Below, in pieces: positions 15,897 to 26,053 of a stretch of DNA of 44,125 bases. Source of the stretch: Paracoccaceae bacterium. GTDB lineage: Bacteria > Pseudomonadota > Alphaproteobacteria > Rhodobacterales > Rhodobacteraceae. Numbering within the stretch: position 1 is the first letter of the stretch; every line of letters begins with the position of its first letter. The position numbers and the translations under genes were made by a program. The stretch spans positions 1 through 44,125 of the forward strand of contig REER01000096.1 in NCBI GenBank assembly GCA_007694945.1, written 5' to 3'. Below the pieces are notes generated by a model that was given only the letters and a program-made list of their open reading frames with translations, did no database searches and was not told where the DNA came from.

Positions 15897-16766
15897 ATGC
15901 AGGATCATCTCAAGGGGTTGATCATCACCGCGCTTGGCGTGCTGTGCCTCGTCCCCGATTCCCTCTTCGTGCGGCTGATCGATGCCGACGCCTTTGCCAT
16001 CGCCTTTTGGCGCGGGCTGGTGGCGGGGCTTCTGATCGGGCTTTTCGTCGTGGTCCGCATGGGGGCGGGCGCGTTCGGCCAGGTTCTGCGCGCAGGCTGG
16101 CACAGCTATGCCTATATCCTGCTCTTCGGCATTTCCGCACCGGGTTTCGTGCTGGCCATTTCGCTTACCTCGGTCGCCAATGTGGTCTTTATCCTTGCCT
16201 CGATGCCCGTCTTTGCCGCGATCTTCAGCCGCATCGCGCTGGGCGAGCTGATCACGGCGCGCATGGTCTGGACCATGCTGGGCGTGTTCGTCGGGCTGAC
16301 AATTTTGCTGCTGGGCTCGAAGGAGAATGAGATGACGAGCCTCGCGGGTGATTTCGTGGCGCTCTGCGTCTCGATCTTTTTCGCCGCCGCCCTGACCACG
16401 GTGCGCGCGGCCCGGGCGCGCTCGATGCTGCCCGCCGTGCCCATCGCGCTGATCGGTGCCGCGCTGGTGATCGCGCTGTTTGTCGACATCATGGCCCCTT
16501 TCGCCGAGTTCTGGCCGCTGCTCCTCGGCCATGGTGCCTTTATCGCCTTCGCGTCCGGGTTGATGGTGCTGGGGCCGCGCTATCTGGGCTCAGCCGAGGT
16601 CTCGCTCCTGATCCTGCTCGAGACGGTGCTGGCACCGCTTCTGGTCTGGGCCGTGCTGGGCGAGGATCCGGGGGTCTGGGCGCTTGTCGGCGGCGGGGTT
16701 GTGATTGCCGTGCTGATGCTGTCGAATCTGGTCGTGCTGCTTCGCCTGCAGCGCGTGGCCGTGTAA
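15897..16766 (+). CDS. EamA/DMT-family transporter
   Basis: A 289-residue inner-membrane protein with about ten hydrophobic helices in two five-helix repeats, typical of EamA exporters. Family traits include the early helix with LVPDSLFVRL, the FWRGLVAG segment at the end of the first repeat unit, and the C-terminal LLILLETVLAPLLVW segment of the second repeat. The ATG at 15897 is preferred; a TTG at 15867 would add ten residues without a better ribosome binding site. It is divergent from lrgA. The substrate is unknown, probably a metabolite or amino-acid derivative. Confidence 0.85.
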   Translation: MQDHLKGLIITALGVLCLVPDSLFVRLIDADAFAIAFWRGLVAGLLIGLFVVVRMGAGAFGQVLRAGWHSYAYILLFGISAPGFVLAISLTSVANVVFILASMPVFAAIFSRIALGELITARMVWTMLGVFVGLTILLLGSKENEMTSLAGDFVALCVSIFFAAALTTVRAARARSMLPAVPIALIGAALVIALFVDIMAPFAEFWPLLLGHGAFIAFASGLMVLGPRYLGSAEVSLLILLETVLAPLLVWAVLGEDPGVWALVGGGVVIAVLMLSNLVVLLRLQRVAV

Positions 16767-16857
16767 ATTGTGTCGCTGCAGCCCGAGCCATGGTGTAACT
16801 TTCTGGAACTTTTTTGCGTAGCTTTAGCTAACTGACAAACGACAAGAGGATTTGCCC

Positions 16858-18069
16858 GTGCGCCACATATACTTGCCCGCCGCACTTTGCCTTTCTTTTC
16901 AGGGCGTTGCGGTCACAGCCCAGACGCTCGACCCGTCCGACTGGGAGGCCGTCCTGCAAGAGGCCGAAGGGCAGACAGTGTTCTGGCACGCCTGGGGTGG
17001 CGATCCGCGCATCAATGCCTTCATTGCCTCGGTGGGTGAGGAGTTGCAGGCGCGCTACGGGATCAGCCTCGAACATGTCCGGCTGGCCGATACCGCGGAT
17101 GCCGTCACACGGGTGATCTCGGAGCGCCAGGCGGGGCGCGACAGTGGTGGTGCGGTCGATGCGATCTGGATCAATGGCGCGAATTTCGCCTCGATGAAAG
17201 AACAGGGTCTGCTCTTCGGCCCCTTTGCCGAGAGCCTGCCTAACTGGCCGTTGGTCGATACCGAGGCCAACCCTGCCGTGCTGATCGATTTCACCCTGCC
17301 GGTGGACGGGTTCGGCAGCCCTTGGGCGATGTTCCAGATGGTGTTCGAATATGACAGCGCCGTGCTGCCCGAGCCGCCAAGCTCGCTTGATGCGCTACGG
17401 GAGTGGATTGCCCTGAATCCCGGCCGCTTCACTTATCCGCAACCGCCCGATTTCCTCGGCACGAGCTTTCTGAAACAGGCGCTGTATGGGGTGCTGGAGG
17501 ACCCTTCGTTGCTGTTGGAGCCGGTGGGCGAGGATTATGAGGCCGTGACCGCCACGCTCTGGGCCTTCCTGGACGAGATCACACCCAATCTATGGAGGCA
17601 GGGGCGGGCCTATCCAGCGAATGAACCCGCACTGGCCCAGCTTCTGGCTGATGGTGAGATCGATATCGGTTTTGCCTTCAACCCGGGCCGTGCCTCGGCC
17701 GCGATTGCCGATGGTGAATTGCAGGATACTGTCCGCACCTTTGTCTTGGACGAAGGCACGCTGGCCAATTCCTCGTACCTCTCGATCCCCTATAACGCGG
17801 CCAATACCGCCGGGGCGCTGGTGCTGGCCAACCTGATCCTCGACCCCGAGATTCAGGCCCGCGCGCAGGACCCCGATGTGCTGGGCTTCCAGACCGTGCT
17901 GGGCATGCACATGCTGGACGCCGAGGACCGCGCGCGCTTCGAGGAGTTGGAACTGGGCATCGCGACTCTGGCCCCGGATGAGCTGGGCACCGGGCTGCTG
18001 GAGCCTCACCCAAGCTGGATGACGCGCATCGCCGAGGACTGGACGGCGCGTTACGGCACCGGGCAATAG
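16858..18069 (+). CDS. YnjB-type ABC transporter solute-binding protein
   Basis: A 403-residue periplasmic protein with a signal peptide ending near VTAQT. It resembles E. coli YnjB: a QTVFWHAWGGDPRINAFI opening and a VDAIWINGANF segment. The GTG at 16858 is preferred over TTG at 16852 because AGAGGA lies seven bases before the GTG but only one before the TTG. It is followed with a 1-bp gap by the fused permease and then the ATPase, so the three form one import system. The ligand is not established for this family; annotation as thiamine transport would be a guess. Confidence 0.88.
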   Translation: MRHIYLPAALCLSFQGVAVTAQTLDPSDWEAVLQEAEGQTVFWHAWGGDPRINAFIASVGEELQARYGISLEHVRLADTADAVTRVISERQAGRDSGGAVDAIWINGANFASMKEQGLLFGPFAESLPNWPLVDTEANPAVLIDFTLPVDGFGSPWAMFQMVFEYDSAVLPEPPSSLDALREWIALNPGRFTYPQPPDFLGTSFLKQALYGVLEDPSLLLEPVGEDYEAVTATLWAFLDEITPNLWRQGRAYPANEPALAQLLADGEIDIGFAFNPGRASAAIADGELQDTVRTFVLDEGTLANSSYLSIPYNAANTAGALVLANLILDPEIQARAQDPDVLGFQTVLGMHMLDAEDRARFEELELGIATLAPDELGTGLLEPHPSWMTRIAEDWTARYGTGQ

Positions 18070-18070
18070 C

Positions 18071-19735
18071 TTGGCGCGGGCAGGGCTCTGGGCAGCGCTC
18101 GCGCTGCTATCGGCTCTGCCGCTTGCGGGGCTTGCCGGGGTCATCGCGCCGAGTTTCGGCTATCTGCCTGCGCTGGGTGGCGAGAGGCTGAGTCTCGCGC
18201 CCTGGCAGGCACTATGGGACTGGCCCGGTCTGGGCGAGGCAGTGCGGCTGTCATTCGTGACCGGGCTTCTTGCAACTGCAATATCCCTCTCGCTGACCTT
18301 GTTGATCGTGGCGGCGTGGCAGGGCACGCGCTCGTTCCTCTGGGTCACGCGCGCCTTGGCCCCGCTCTTGGCCTTGCCCCATGCGGCGGCGGCCTTTGGC
18401 CTTGCCTTCCTTATCGCGCCCTCGGGCTGGATCGCGCGCGCAATCTCGCCATGGGCCACCGGCTGGGAACGCCCGCCCGACCTGCTGATCCTCAATGATC
18501 CATGGGGGCTGTCGCTGGTCGCGGGGCTGGTGCTGAAGGAAGTGCCGTTTCTCTTGCTGATGACGCTGGCCGCGCTGCCCCAGAGCGACAGCCGGCGCGG
18601 GCAGATGGTGGCGCGCGCCTTGGGCTATGGGCGCGTCATGGGCTGGATGAAAGCCGTGGCCCCGCGCGTCTATGCCCAGATCCGCCTGCCGGTCTATGCG
18701 GTGCTGGCCTATTCCATGTCGGTGGTGGATGTTGCGCTGATCCTCGGCCCGACACGCCCGCCGACGCTGGCAGTGCAGATCCTCGACTGGATGAGCCATC
18801 CGGACCTGCAGATGCGCTTTCAGGCCGCCGCCGGGGCCTGCCTGCAACTGCTGCTGGTGCTGGGCGCGCTGGCGTTCTGGCGGCTGGGTGAGGGGCTGGT
18901 TGCACGCTGGGGGGCTGGCTGGGCCGCTGGAGGCGCACGCGGGGTCGGTGCCGACCGTCTGCTGCGCCCGCTCGGTGCAAGTGGGGCGCTGGCGATAGGC
19001 CTCGCCGTCGGGCTGGGGCTGGCGGGGCTGCTGCTGTGGTCCTTCGCCGGGCTCTGGCGGTTTCCGGCGCTCCTGCCCGATGTCTGGAGCCTGCGCAACT
19101 GGACCGGGCAGGCGGGCGATCTGGGTCGGATCGGGGCCACAACCGCATGGATTGCGCTTGGTGCGACCCTCATCGCGCTGGGCTTGAGCATCGCCATGCT
19201 GCAGGCCGGAGGCGGGCGCTGGGGCATGCGGTTGATCTACCTGCCGCTGATCGTTCCACAGATCGCCTTTCTGCCCGGGCTGGCGAGCCTCGCGCTGATC
19301 CTCGGGATTGATGGGACGGCCTGGGCGGTGATGGCGGTGCATCTGGTCTTCGTGCTACCCTATGTCCTGCTGTCGCTTGCCGATCCGTGGCGGGCATGGG
19401 ATGCCCGCGCAGGGCTCTCGGCAGCAAGCCTTGGCGCGCGGCCGTGGCGGGTGCTCTGGGCAGTGCGGCTGCCGATGCTGACGCGCGCGCTGTGTGTGGC
19501 CTTTGCTGTGGGATTTGCGACATCGGTCGCGCAATATCTGCCGACACTGCTGATCGGCGCGGGCCGCGTGAGCACGGTCACTACCGAGGCAGTCGCCCTG
19601 GCCGCCTCGAGCAACCGGCGGCTGATCGGGGTCTGGGCCGTGGTGCAGATGGCGCTGCCGATGGTTGTGTTCGCCGCCGCGCTGGCCTTGCCGGCGCTCT
19701 TGTTTCGGCACCGGCAGGGGAAGCAAATCGGATGA
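18071..19735 (+). CDS. YnjC-type fused double permease
   Basis: A 554-residue inner-membrane protein with two tandem permease halves (about residues 1-275 and 295-550), each with about six helices, as in YnjC and ThiP-like fused permeases. EAA-type loops occur in both halves (ARALGYGRVMGWMKAVAPRV and AASLGARPWRVLWAVRLPML). The start is a TTG directly after the upstream stop (TAG c TTG), inferred from spacing because no ATG lies near. Its end overlaps the ATPase start as ATGA. Because both halves are in one chain, no second permease is needed. Confidence 0.86.
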   Translation: MARAGLWAALALLSALPLAGLAGVIAPSFGYLPALGGERLSLAPWQALWDWPGLGEAVRLSFVTGLLATAISLSLTLLIVAAWQGTRSFLWVTRALAPLLALPHAAAAFGLAFLIAPSGWIARAISPWATGWERPPDLLILNDPWGLSLVAGLVLKEVPFLLLMTLAALPQSDSRRGQMVARALGYGRVMGWMKAVAPRVYAQIRLPVYAVLAYSMSVVDVALILGPTRPPTLAVQILDWMSHPDLQMRFQAAAGACLQLLLVLGALAFWRLGEGLVARWGAGWAAGGARGVGADRLLRPLGASGALAIGLAVGLGLAGLLLWSFAGLWRFPALLPDVWSLRNWTGQAGDLGRIGATTAWIALGATLIALGLSIAMLQAGGGRWGMRLIYLPLIVPQIAFLPGLASLALILGIDGTAWAVMAVHLVFVLPYVLLSLADPWRAWDARAGLSAASLGARPWRVLWAVRLPMLTRALCVAFAVGFATSVAQYLPTLLIGAGRVSTVTTEAVALAASSNRRLIGVWAVVQMALPMVVFAAALALPALLFRHRQGKQIG

Positions 19736-20364
19736 GTTTGCGGCTGGAAGCCTATGAAATCGCAAAAGATAGTGCCGTCATGGTCGCTCTGGATTGTGAG
19801 GTCGCGCCGGGTGAGGTGCTCAGTATCATGGGGCCTTCGGGCTGCGGCAAATCCACGCTGCTGGCCGCGCTGATCGGCGCCCTGCCGCCTGCCTTTCGCG
19901 CCACGGGCCGGGTCTTCCTCGACGGGCACGAGATCACCCATCTGCCAACGCATGCCCGGCGGCTGGGGATCTTGTTTCAGGACGATATCCTGTTCCCGCA
20001 CCTCTCGGTCGGGGCCAATCTGGGTTTCGGCCTGCCGAGTAAGGTGCCCGACCGCAAGGAGCGCATCGCTGAGGCCCTGCATGAGGCAGGGTTGGAGGGG
20101 ATGGAGGCGCGCGACCCGTCGACGCTCTCGGGCGGGCAGCGCGCGCGGGTCGCGCTGATGCGCACCCTACTGGCCGAGCCCCGCGCGCTGCTGCTCGATG
20201 AACCCTTCTCGCGGCTGGATGCCGACCGGCGCGCGCAGATGCGGCATTTCGTATTCGAGCGCGCGCGGTCGCGGGGGCTGCCGGTGGTGCTGGTTACCCA
20301 TGACCGTGAGGATGCAGAAGCGGCGGGTGGCAGGATCCTGTCAGTTCGGGGTGCGCCTCTCTGA
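19732..20364 (+). CDS. YnjD-type ABC transporter ATPase
   Basis: A 210-residue short ATPase. Walker A is GPSGCGKST (residues 34-42), then a Q-loop (LFQDDILFPHLSV), signature LSGGQRAR, Walker B LLLDEPFSRLD and an H-loop VTHDREDA. It lacks the C-terminal regulatory domain of MalK-type proteins, like YnjD and ThiQ. The ATG overlaps the permease stop as ATGA. It energises the importer encoded by the two genes upstream. Confidence 0.88.
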   Translation: MSLRLEAYEIAKDSAVMVALDCEVAPGEVLSIMGPSGCGKSTLLAALIGALPPAFRATGRVFLDGHEITHLPTHARRLGILFQDDILFPHLSVGANLGFGLPSKVPDRKERIAEALHEAGLEGMEARDPSTLSGGQRARVALMRTLLAEPRALLLDEPFSRLDADRRAQMRHFVFERARSRGLPVVLVTHDREDAEAAGGRILSVRGAPL

Positions 20365-20828
20365 GGCGCGAGAGAGTGATTTTCCGTGGTTTCCGGCGGC
20401 GCCGGCGCGTGTTTGAAGCGGGGAAGGGTTGGAAGCTACGGAAAAGCCTGCCGGTTCGAGTGTATGAGTGTCGCTCACTCTCCGCGCAGCCCGTTGGCAA
20501 CACAAGTCTGTCGCTGGTGTGATTGCCTGCACGGACATGGGGACCCATCGCTGGGCGCGAGAGAAACCGGCGATTCTTCGGGCATTACGCTCGGTATGCG
20601 GTGTCGTTGGGAAGCCGTCGCGGCACAGATGATCCAGACTGCGGATATCTGCAAGCCGGGGCCGGGCGCTCCGCGCCGGGCCAGGCTTGGCAAAGGCGCA
20701 AACGCCGCTCTCGAGTCGAGTTTCCGCGCGCGTTTCTTTCACACGGGGTTTTGTCATAATACCAGTTTGAACGGGTGCCGCAGACCCGGTAAAGTATCTA
20801 GCAGCCCATGCAGCCGGAGATCAGCACG
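20365..20828 (+). other. 464-bp gap without a credible gene
   Basis: No reading frame here has normal codon use or a recognisable product. It holds an imperfect GC stem-loop at 20660-20682 (10-base arms, one mismatch, TCC loop, no U-tract) and a small GAGTG/CACTC hairpin near 20465. A possible weak promoter (TTTCTT, 16-bp spacer, CATAAT at 20755-20760) precedes the exporter operon. A GGTTCGAGT stretch near 20450 mimics a tRNA T-loop but cannot be folded into one. Degraded sequence or an unrecognised RNA are both possible. Confidence 0.5.
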
Positions 20829-21548
20829 ATGCGCGATACGGCTTCCCCTCCAGTCTTCCGCGCGCGCGGTGTCACGCGCGTCTATCGGACCGGCAAGGTC
20901 GCGGTCTGGGCCTTGCGCGGTGTCGATCTCGCGCTGAACGAGGGCGAGATGGTGGTGCTGCTCGGCGCTTCGGGCTCGGGCAAGTCGACGCTGGTCAATA
21001 TCCTTGGCGGGCTCGATCTGCCGACCGAGGGGCAGGTCTTTTTCCGCGACCGCGAATTGACCCGCTGCAACGATCGCGAGTTGACCCTGTTCCGGCGCGA
21101 CCATGTCGGCTTTGTCTTCCAGTTCTACAATCTGGTCCCCAGCCTGACCGCGCGCGAAAATGTCGCCCTCGTGACCGAAATCGCCCGCAATCCGATGCGC
21201 CCAGAGGAGGCGCTGGAGCGTGTCGGCCTTGGCGCGCGGATGGACCATTTCCCGGCCGAACTCTCGGGCGGCGAACAGCAGCGCGTGGCCATCGCCCGCG
21301 CCATTGCCAAGCGCCCGGACGTGCTGCTATGCGACGAGCCCACAGGCGCGCTCGATTCCGCGACCGGGGTGCAGGTTCTGGCCGCGCTCAATGATGTCAA
21401 TCGCGACCTCGGCACGGCGACGGTGCTCATCACCCATAATGCCACGATCCAGCAGATCGCGCATCGCGTGGTCGTGCTGGCCGATGGCAAGGTGACACGC
21501 GACGAGGCCAATGCTACCCGCCTCGCGCCCGAGGAGGTCTCATGGTAG
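20829..21548 (+). CDS. ABC exporter ATPase, LolD/MacB type
   Basis: A 239-residue ATPase with Walker [10 protein letters not shown] (residues 46-54), LSGGEQQR signature, CDEPTGALD Walker B with the typical LolD/MacB D-loop, and ITHNATIQQ as H-loop region. This subfamily pairs with FtsX-type permeases in mechanotransmission or export. The ATG at 20829 is favoured, with GGAG nine bases upstream; an in-frame ATG at 20808 is the alternative. Its stop overlaps the permease start by 7 bp. Confidence 0.9.
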   Translation: MRDTASPPVFRARGVTRVYRTGKVAVWALRGVDLALNEGEMVVLLGASGSGKSTLVNILGGLDLPTEGQVFFRDRELTRCNDRELTLFRRDHVGFVFQFYNLVPSLTARENVALVTEIARNPMRPEEALERVGLGARMDHFPAELSGGEQQRVAIARAIAKRPDVLLCDEPTGALDSATGVQVLAALNDVNRDLGTATVLITHNATIQQIAHRVVVLADGKVTRDEANATRLAPEEVSW

Positions 21549-23902
21549 GCGCGCTCGACCGCAAGCTGTTGCGCGATCTGGGGCGTATCTGGGCGCAGAC
21601 GCTGGCGATTGCGCTGGTTCTGGGCTGCGGGATCATGATGCTGGTGGGCGCGCAGGCAACGCAGCAGACCCTGCTCGACACGCAAGCCGCATGGTATGAG
21701 CGCCACCGCTTCGCCGATGTCTTTACAGGCGCCCGCAGGGCGCCTGCCTCGATCGTGGATGATGCTGTCGCCATCGATGGTGTGGCGCAGGCCGAGGGGC
21801 GGATCACCTTCACGGCCATGCTCGATATCGATAGCATGGAAGAGCCCGCCACGGCACAGGTGCTGTCACTTCCCGAGCGCGCGGGTCTGAACGTGCCGCT
21901 GGTGCGACGCGGTCGATTGCCCGTGCCGGAGCATGACAGCGAGGTGGCGCTGAGCGAGCCTTTCGCCGAGGCGCATGGGCTCTATCCCGGTGAGCGGTTC
22001 CGCGCGGTGCTCAACGGTCAGTTGCGCGAATTGCAGGTCACCGGCTGGGTGCTCAGCCCCGAATTCGTCTACACCATGGCGCCTGGGGCACTGTTGCCCG
22101 ATGACCGCCGCTTCGGGCTGGTCTGGATGCCCAAGGCCACTGCGGCAGCCGTCATGGACATGAGCGGCGCGGTCAACGATATCAGCCTGCGGCTCGCGCG
22201 CGGGGCGGATGAGCGCGCGGTGATCGCGTCGCTCGATGCGCTGCTTGACCCTTGGGGCGGAACGGGTGCCTATGGTCGCGACCGGCAGATGTCGCATGCC
22301 TTCCTTGATAGTGAATTGCAGCAGCTTGGCGTCATGGCGGCCTTTCTGCCGCCGATTTTCCTGCTGGTCGCGGCCTTTCTGGTCAATATGGTGCTGGGTC
22401 GTCTGATCCAGCTTGAACGCGTGCAGATCGGGCTTCTGAAGGCCATCGGCTACAGCGCGCGCGAGATCGGCTGGCATTACCTCAAGCTCGCACTGACCAT
22501 CGGGGCTCTGGGCTGGGCCGTGGGTGCCGGGTTCGGTTGGTGGATTTCGGATGCCATGATCGGGCTTTATGCCGATTTCTTCCGCTTCCCCTTCCTGATC
22601 CGCAGCCATGGCACCGAAGCGCTCTGGCTCGGCGCCGCCCTGGCTGCAGCCACAGTGCTGATCGGGGCCGGGCGCGCGGTCCTCGCGGCGCTGCGCCTGC
22701 CGCCCGCCGAGGCCATGCAGCCGCCCGCGCCACCGGGCTTCTCGCGCGGGCCGACCGACCGCGTGCTGGCCTGGATGCAGTTTCGCCAGACCACGATGAT
22801 GATCTTCCGCTCGATCCTGCGCTGGCCTGCGCGGGCGGCGATCACGCTGGTGGGCGTCTCGGCCTCGGTCGCGGTGCTGGTGATGTCCTATTTCATCTTC
22901 GACAGCGTCGATGCGCTGGCCGATACGATCTTTGGGCAGGCCAATCGCCAGCACATGACCCTGACCCTCGCTCAGCCCCAGACCGAGCAGGCCGTGCGCG
23001 ATGCGCACGCCCTGCCCGGCGTGATGCGCGCCGAGGGTGCCTATGCCATGCCGGTGCGGCTGGTCAATGGCCATGTCACGCGGCTATCGGCGCTGCAGGG
23101 CCATTTCCCGGGTGCCACGCTGACACAGCTAGTCGACGATGATGGCCATGTGGTCACGCCGCCCGAGGATGGGCTCGTATTGCCCGAGACGCTGGCGGCG
23201 GCGCTGGGTCTTGACCCCGGCGATAGCCTGCGCGTCGAGATGCTGGCCGCGCCGCGAAGGGTGCTGGATCTGCCAGTGCGCGCAGTTATCGCGCAGGGCC
23301 TTGGGCAAGAGGTGCATATCGCCGCGCCTGCGCTCTTTGCCGCGATGGAGAGCGTGCCGCAGGTCAATACCATTCACCTGTCGGTGCGCGCGGACGACAT
23401 CCCAGCTCTGCATGCAGCGATCAAGGCCACGCCGGCCATTTCCGGGCTGTCCGACTGGGCCGATCTGCGCCGTCAGTTTGATGCCACATTGGCAGAGAAC
23501 CTGCTGATCATGGTCAGCATCTACACCTTGATCGGTGCGCTGATCGCTGTCGGCGTGGTTTATAATGCCGCGCGGATTCAGGTGGCAGAGCGCAGCTATG
23601 AGCTGGCCACCTTGCGGGTGATGGGGTTTTCGCGGGTGCAGGTCGGATATGTGCTGGTGGGCGAGATGATGCTATTGACGCTGGTCGCGCTGCCGTTCGG
23701 CTGGGTGATGGGATACGGGTTGGCGCAGGGACTGGTGGTGGGCATGTCCACCGATGTGATCCAGTTGCCGTTCCAGATTTCGCGCCGGACCTTTGCGCTG
23801 GCCACGCTGGTGGTAATGATCGCAGCACTTGGCGCCGCACTGATCGTGCGGCGCAGGCTCGACCAGGTGGATCTCGCCACGGCGCTTAAGGCGCGGGAAT
23901 AG
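21542..23902 (+). CDS. FtsX-type ABC exporter permease
   Basis: A 786-residue inner-membrane protein. An N-terminal helix (about residues 17-38) is followed by a large periplasmic region, then a first FtsX-like helix bundle (about 265-395). A second periplasmic region and a C-terminal FtsX bundle (about 655-780) follow, the latter holding the [17 protein letters not shown] coupling segment. The two-bundle architecture differs from four-helix MacB and resembles larger antimicrobial-peptide or lipid/lipoprotein permeases. With the ATPase upstream and a membrane fusion protein downstream it forms a periplasm-spanning export system. Substrate unknown. Confidence 0.88.
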   Translation: MVGALDRKLLRDLGRIWAQTLAIALVLGCGIMMLVGAQATQQTLLDTQAAWYERHRFADVFTGARRAPASIVDDAVAIDGVAQAEGRITFTAMLDIDSMEEPATAQVLSLPERAGLNVPLVRRGRLPVPEHDSEVALSEPFAEAHGLYPGERFRAVLNGQLRELQVTGWVLSPEFVYTMAPGALLPDDRRFGLVWMPKATAAAVMDMSGAVNDISLRLARGADERAVIASLDALLDPWGGTGAYGRDRQMSHAFLDSELQQLGVMAAFLPPIFLLVAAFLVNMVLGRLIQLERVQIGLLKAIGYSAREIGWHYLKLALTIGALGWAVGAGFGWWISDAMIGLYADFFRFPFLIRSHGTEALWLGAALAAATVLIGAGRAVLAALRLPPAEAMQPPAPPGFSRGPTDRVLAWMQFRQTTMMIFRSILRWPARAAITLVGVSASVAVLVMSYFIFDSVDALADTIFGQANRQHMTLTLAQPQTEQAVRDAHALPGVMRAEGAYAMPVRLVNGHVTRLSALQGHFPGATLTQLVDDDGHVVTPPEDGLVLPETLAAALGLDPGDSLRVEMLAAPRRVLDLPVRAVIAQGLGQEVHIAAPALFAAMESVPQVNTIHLSVRADDIPALHAAIKATPAISGLSDWADLRRQFDATLAENLLIMVSIYTLIGALIAVGVVYNAARIQVAERSYELATLRVMGFSRVQVGYVLVGEMMLLTLVALPFGWVMGYGLAQGLVVGMSTDVIQLPFQISRRTFALATLVVMIAALGAALIVRRRLDQVDLATALKARE

Positions 23903-23919
23903 AGAAGAGGGGATGAGGC

Positions 23920-25137
23920 ATGACTTGGGGACGCATGAGTCTTGCCGGGATTGCCGGTATCGCGATCATCGCGGGGTTTGTCTGGGCGCTCTGGCCGCAA
24001 CCGACGCCGGTTGATCTGGGACGGGTCTCCAGCGGTCCGCTGCAAGGCGAAATCCGGGCTGAAGGCGTGACGCGCGTGCGCGAGCCATATGCCATCACAG
24101 CGCCGATCACAGGCCATGCACAGCGCGCGCCCGTGGCCGAGGGCGACGCGGTGGTGGCGGGCGAGACCGTGGTCGCGACCATCAGTCCACCCGATCCGGC
24201 GCTGATGGACAGCCGCACCCGTGCGCAGGCCGAGGCGGCTGTGACCGAGGCGCAGGCAGCGGTCGAATTCGCCGAGACGACGCTGCGCCAGAGCGAGAGC
24301 AGCTACGCGCATGCGGCGCAGCAGCTGTCACGCGGGCAGGCGTTGGCCGATGGGGGCACGATCCCGGTGCGGATGCTGGAGGACCTGCAGGCGGCTTATG
24401 ACAGTGCCGACCAGTCGGTTCAGGCTGCGCGCGCGCAGCTTGACCTGAGCCGCGCCTCGCTCTTGCGCGCGCAGGCCCAGCTTCTCGGCCCCGAGGCGAT
24501 GTTCGACCCCGAACGCCCCGAGAGCGCCTGTTGTCTGCGCATCGTTGCGCCGCGCTCTGGCGTGGTGCTCACGCTCGCGGATCGCAATGCGCGGCTGGTG
24601 CAGGCGGGCGCGCCGCTTCTGACCATCGGTGATCTGGACGACATGGAGATCGTGATCGACCTGTTGTCGAGTGACGCCGTACGCGTGCCCGAAGGGGCAC
24701 GCGCCCTGATCGAGGGCTGGGGCGGGGATACGCTTCTCGAAGCGCGGTTGCGCCGGGTGGAGCCCGCTGCCTTCACCCGCGTCTCGGCACTGGGCATCGA
24801 GGAGCAGCGCGTGCGGTTGCGCTTCGACCTGCTGTCCCCGCGCGAAGAGCGCCCGGGTCTGGGCGAGGGGTTTCGCGTGCGGGCGCGGGTGCTTCTCTGG
24901 GAAGCGGATGACGTGGTGCAGGTGCCGCGCGCCGCGATGTTCCGCGACGGGACAGGTTGGGCTGTGTTTGTCCATGAAGGGGGCCGCGCCTTGCGGCGCG
25001 GGATCGAGATCGGGCGCGAGTCGGCGGATATGGCCGAAGTGCTGGCCGGGTTGGAAGAGGGAGCGGAGGTTGTGCTCTTTCCAGCCAGTTCATTGACTGA
25101 AGGTGCGGCGATCTCGGATCGGGCGGGGTTGCGCTGA
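23920..25137 (+). CDS. HlyD/MacA-type membrane fusion protein
   Basis: A 405-residue periplasmic adaptor anchored by one N-terminal helix (about residues 8-25). A barrel-sandwich hybrid half (ITAPITGHAQRAPVAEGDAV) is followed by an alpha-helical hairpin rich in Ala, Gln and Glu (about 95-190). The second hybrid half (CLRIVAPRSGVVL, with an unusual Cys-Cys pair just before it) and beta-barrel/membrane-proximal domains complete it. GAGGGGATGAGGC precedes the ATG. It links the FtsX-type permease to an outer-membrane channel encoded elsewhere. No TolC-like gene is in the window. Confidence 0.88.
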   Translation: MTWGRMSLAGIAGIAIIAGFVWALWPQPTPVDLGRVSSGPLQGEIRAEGVTRVREPYAITAPITGHAQRAPVAEGDAVVAGETVVATISPPDPALMDSRTRAQAEAAVTEAQAAVEFAETTLRQSESSYAHAAQQLSRGQALADGGTIPVRMLEDLQAAYDSADQSVQAARAQLDLSRASLLRAQAQLLGPEAMFDPERPESACCLRIVAPRSGVVLTLADRNARLVQAGAPLLTIGDLDDMEIVIDLLSSDAVRVPEGARALIEGWGGDTLLEARLRRVEPAAFTRVSALGIEEQRVRLRFDLLSPREERPGLGEGFRVRARVLLWEADDVVQVPRAAMFRDGTGWAVFVHEGGRALRRGIEIGRESADMAEVLAGLEEGAEVVLFPASSLTEGAAISDRAGLR

Positions 25138-25200
25138 CGGATTGTCCCACTTGAGCCAGCGCATAGACCGCGCGCGCTAGAACTGACAGGTTGTTTTCGA

Positions 25201-25229
25201 GCGGGGACCCGGCGAAGCCGGGCCCCCGC
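25201..25229 (+). other. GC stem-loop in the leader of the SDR gene
   Basis: Thirteen-base arms (GCGGGGACCCGGC and GCCGGGCCCCCGC, one mismatch) around a GAA loop, ending 27 bases before the SDR start codon and just upstream of AAAAGGAG. No U-tract follows. It could end the exporter transcript weakly or stabilise or control the SDR message. Confidence 0.55.
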
Positions 25230-25256
25230 CGGACAGAGACGCAAAAGGAGACGATC

Positions 25257-26009
25257 ATGTTCGATTTCACTGGCAAGACCGCGATTGTCACAGGTGCCGC
25301 TTCCGGCATCGGCGAGGCCATCGCGCTGGAACTGGGGGCGAGCGGGGCGCATGTCATCGTGTCGGATCTGGAGGCCCAGGCCTGTGGGCGGGTCGCGGCC
25401 TCGATACTCGATCGCGACGGCAAGGCCACGGCCTTTGCCGCGGATGTCTCTGACCCCGAGGCTAGTGCCGCGCTTGTCGCCTGTGCCGAGAAGGAGACTG
25501 GCGCGCTTCATCTGGCCGTCAATAATGCCGGTATCGGGGGCGCGCAGGCGCCTGTAGGCGAATACCCGCTTGACGCCTGGCGGCAGGTGATGGGGGTCAA
25601 TCTTGACGGGGTCTTTTATGGCATGCGCGCCCAGATTCCAGCGATGGAGCGCGCGGGCGGTGGGGCCATCGTCAACATGGCCTCGATCCTGGGCTCGGTC
25701 GGTTTCGCCAATTCATCAGCCTATGTGGCCAGCAAGCATGCCGTGCTCGGGCTGACCAAGACGGCAGCGATGGAATATGCGCAAAAGGGCATCCGGATCA
25801 ATTCGGTCGGGCCAGCCTTTATCCAGACCCCGCTTTTGACCAACAACCTCGATCAGGAGATGCTCGACGGGCTGGCGGCGCTGCACCCGGTGGGACGAAT
25901 CGGTGCGCCCGAGGAAGTCTCGGCGCTGACCTGTTTCCTGCTCTCGGATCGCGCGAGTTTCATCACCGGGAGCTATCATCTGGTCGATGGTGGCTATACA
26001 GCCCCATAA
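25257..26009 (+). CDS. Short-chain dehydrogenase/reductase
   Basis: A 250-residue classical SDR. The cofactor motif is TGAASGIG, followed by Asp at the end of the second strand (VSDLEA), which favours NAD(H). NNAGIGG, a Ser in NMASILGS and the YVASK catalytic motif are present, and the C terminus has a LVDGGYTAP tail typical of the family. AAAAGGAG precedes the ATG at 25257. It stands alone between the exporter and the P-type ATPase. It is not closely similar to the SDR at 8427. Substrate unknown. Confidence 0.88.
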   Translation: MFDFTGKTAIVTGAASGIGEAIALELGASGAHVIVSDLEAQACGRVAASILDRDGKATAFAADVSDPEASAALVACAEKETGALHLAVNNAGIGGAQAPVGEYPLDAWRQVMGVNLDGVFYGMRAQIPAMERAGGGAIVNMASILGSVGFANSSAYVASKHAVLGLTKTAAMEYAQKGIRINSVGPAFIQTPLLTNNLDQEMLDGLAALHPVGRIGAPEEVSALTCFLLSDRASFITGSYHLVDGGYTAP

Positions 26010-26053
26010 AGTCAGGAGGCAGATGACAGGGCCCGGATAACAGAGGCAGAGCC

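Noticed and set aside
15768-16532. Long N-terminal extension of the lrgA-type reading frame
   Set aside because: It would run antisense through eamA; the AGGAGG-supported start at 15767 gives a normal-length LrgA.
16819-16830. TAGCT/AGCTA dyad upstream of the YnjB-type gene
   Set aside because: Only 5-bp arms, single occurrence, and no regulator nearby; not enough to call an operator.
16858-20364. Thiamine ABC transporter (ThiBPQ)
   Set aside because: Binding protein resembles YnjB rather than ThiB, and no TPP riboswitch-like structure was seen upstream.
20440-20480. Possible tRNA remnant (GGTTCGAGT T-loop-like sequence)
   Set aside because: The flanking bases do not pair as a T-stem and no anticodon or acceptor arm can be drawn.
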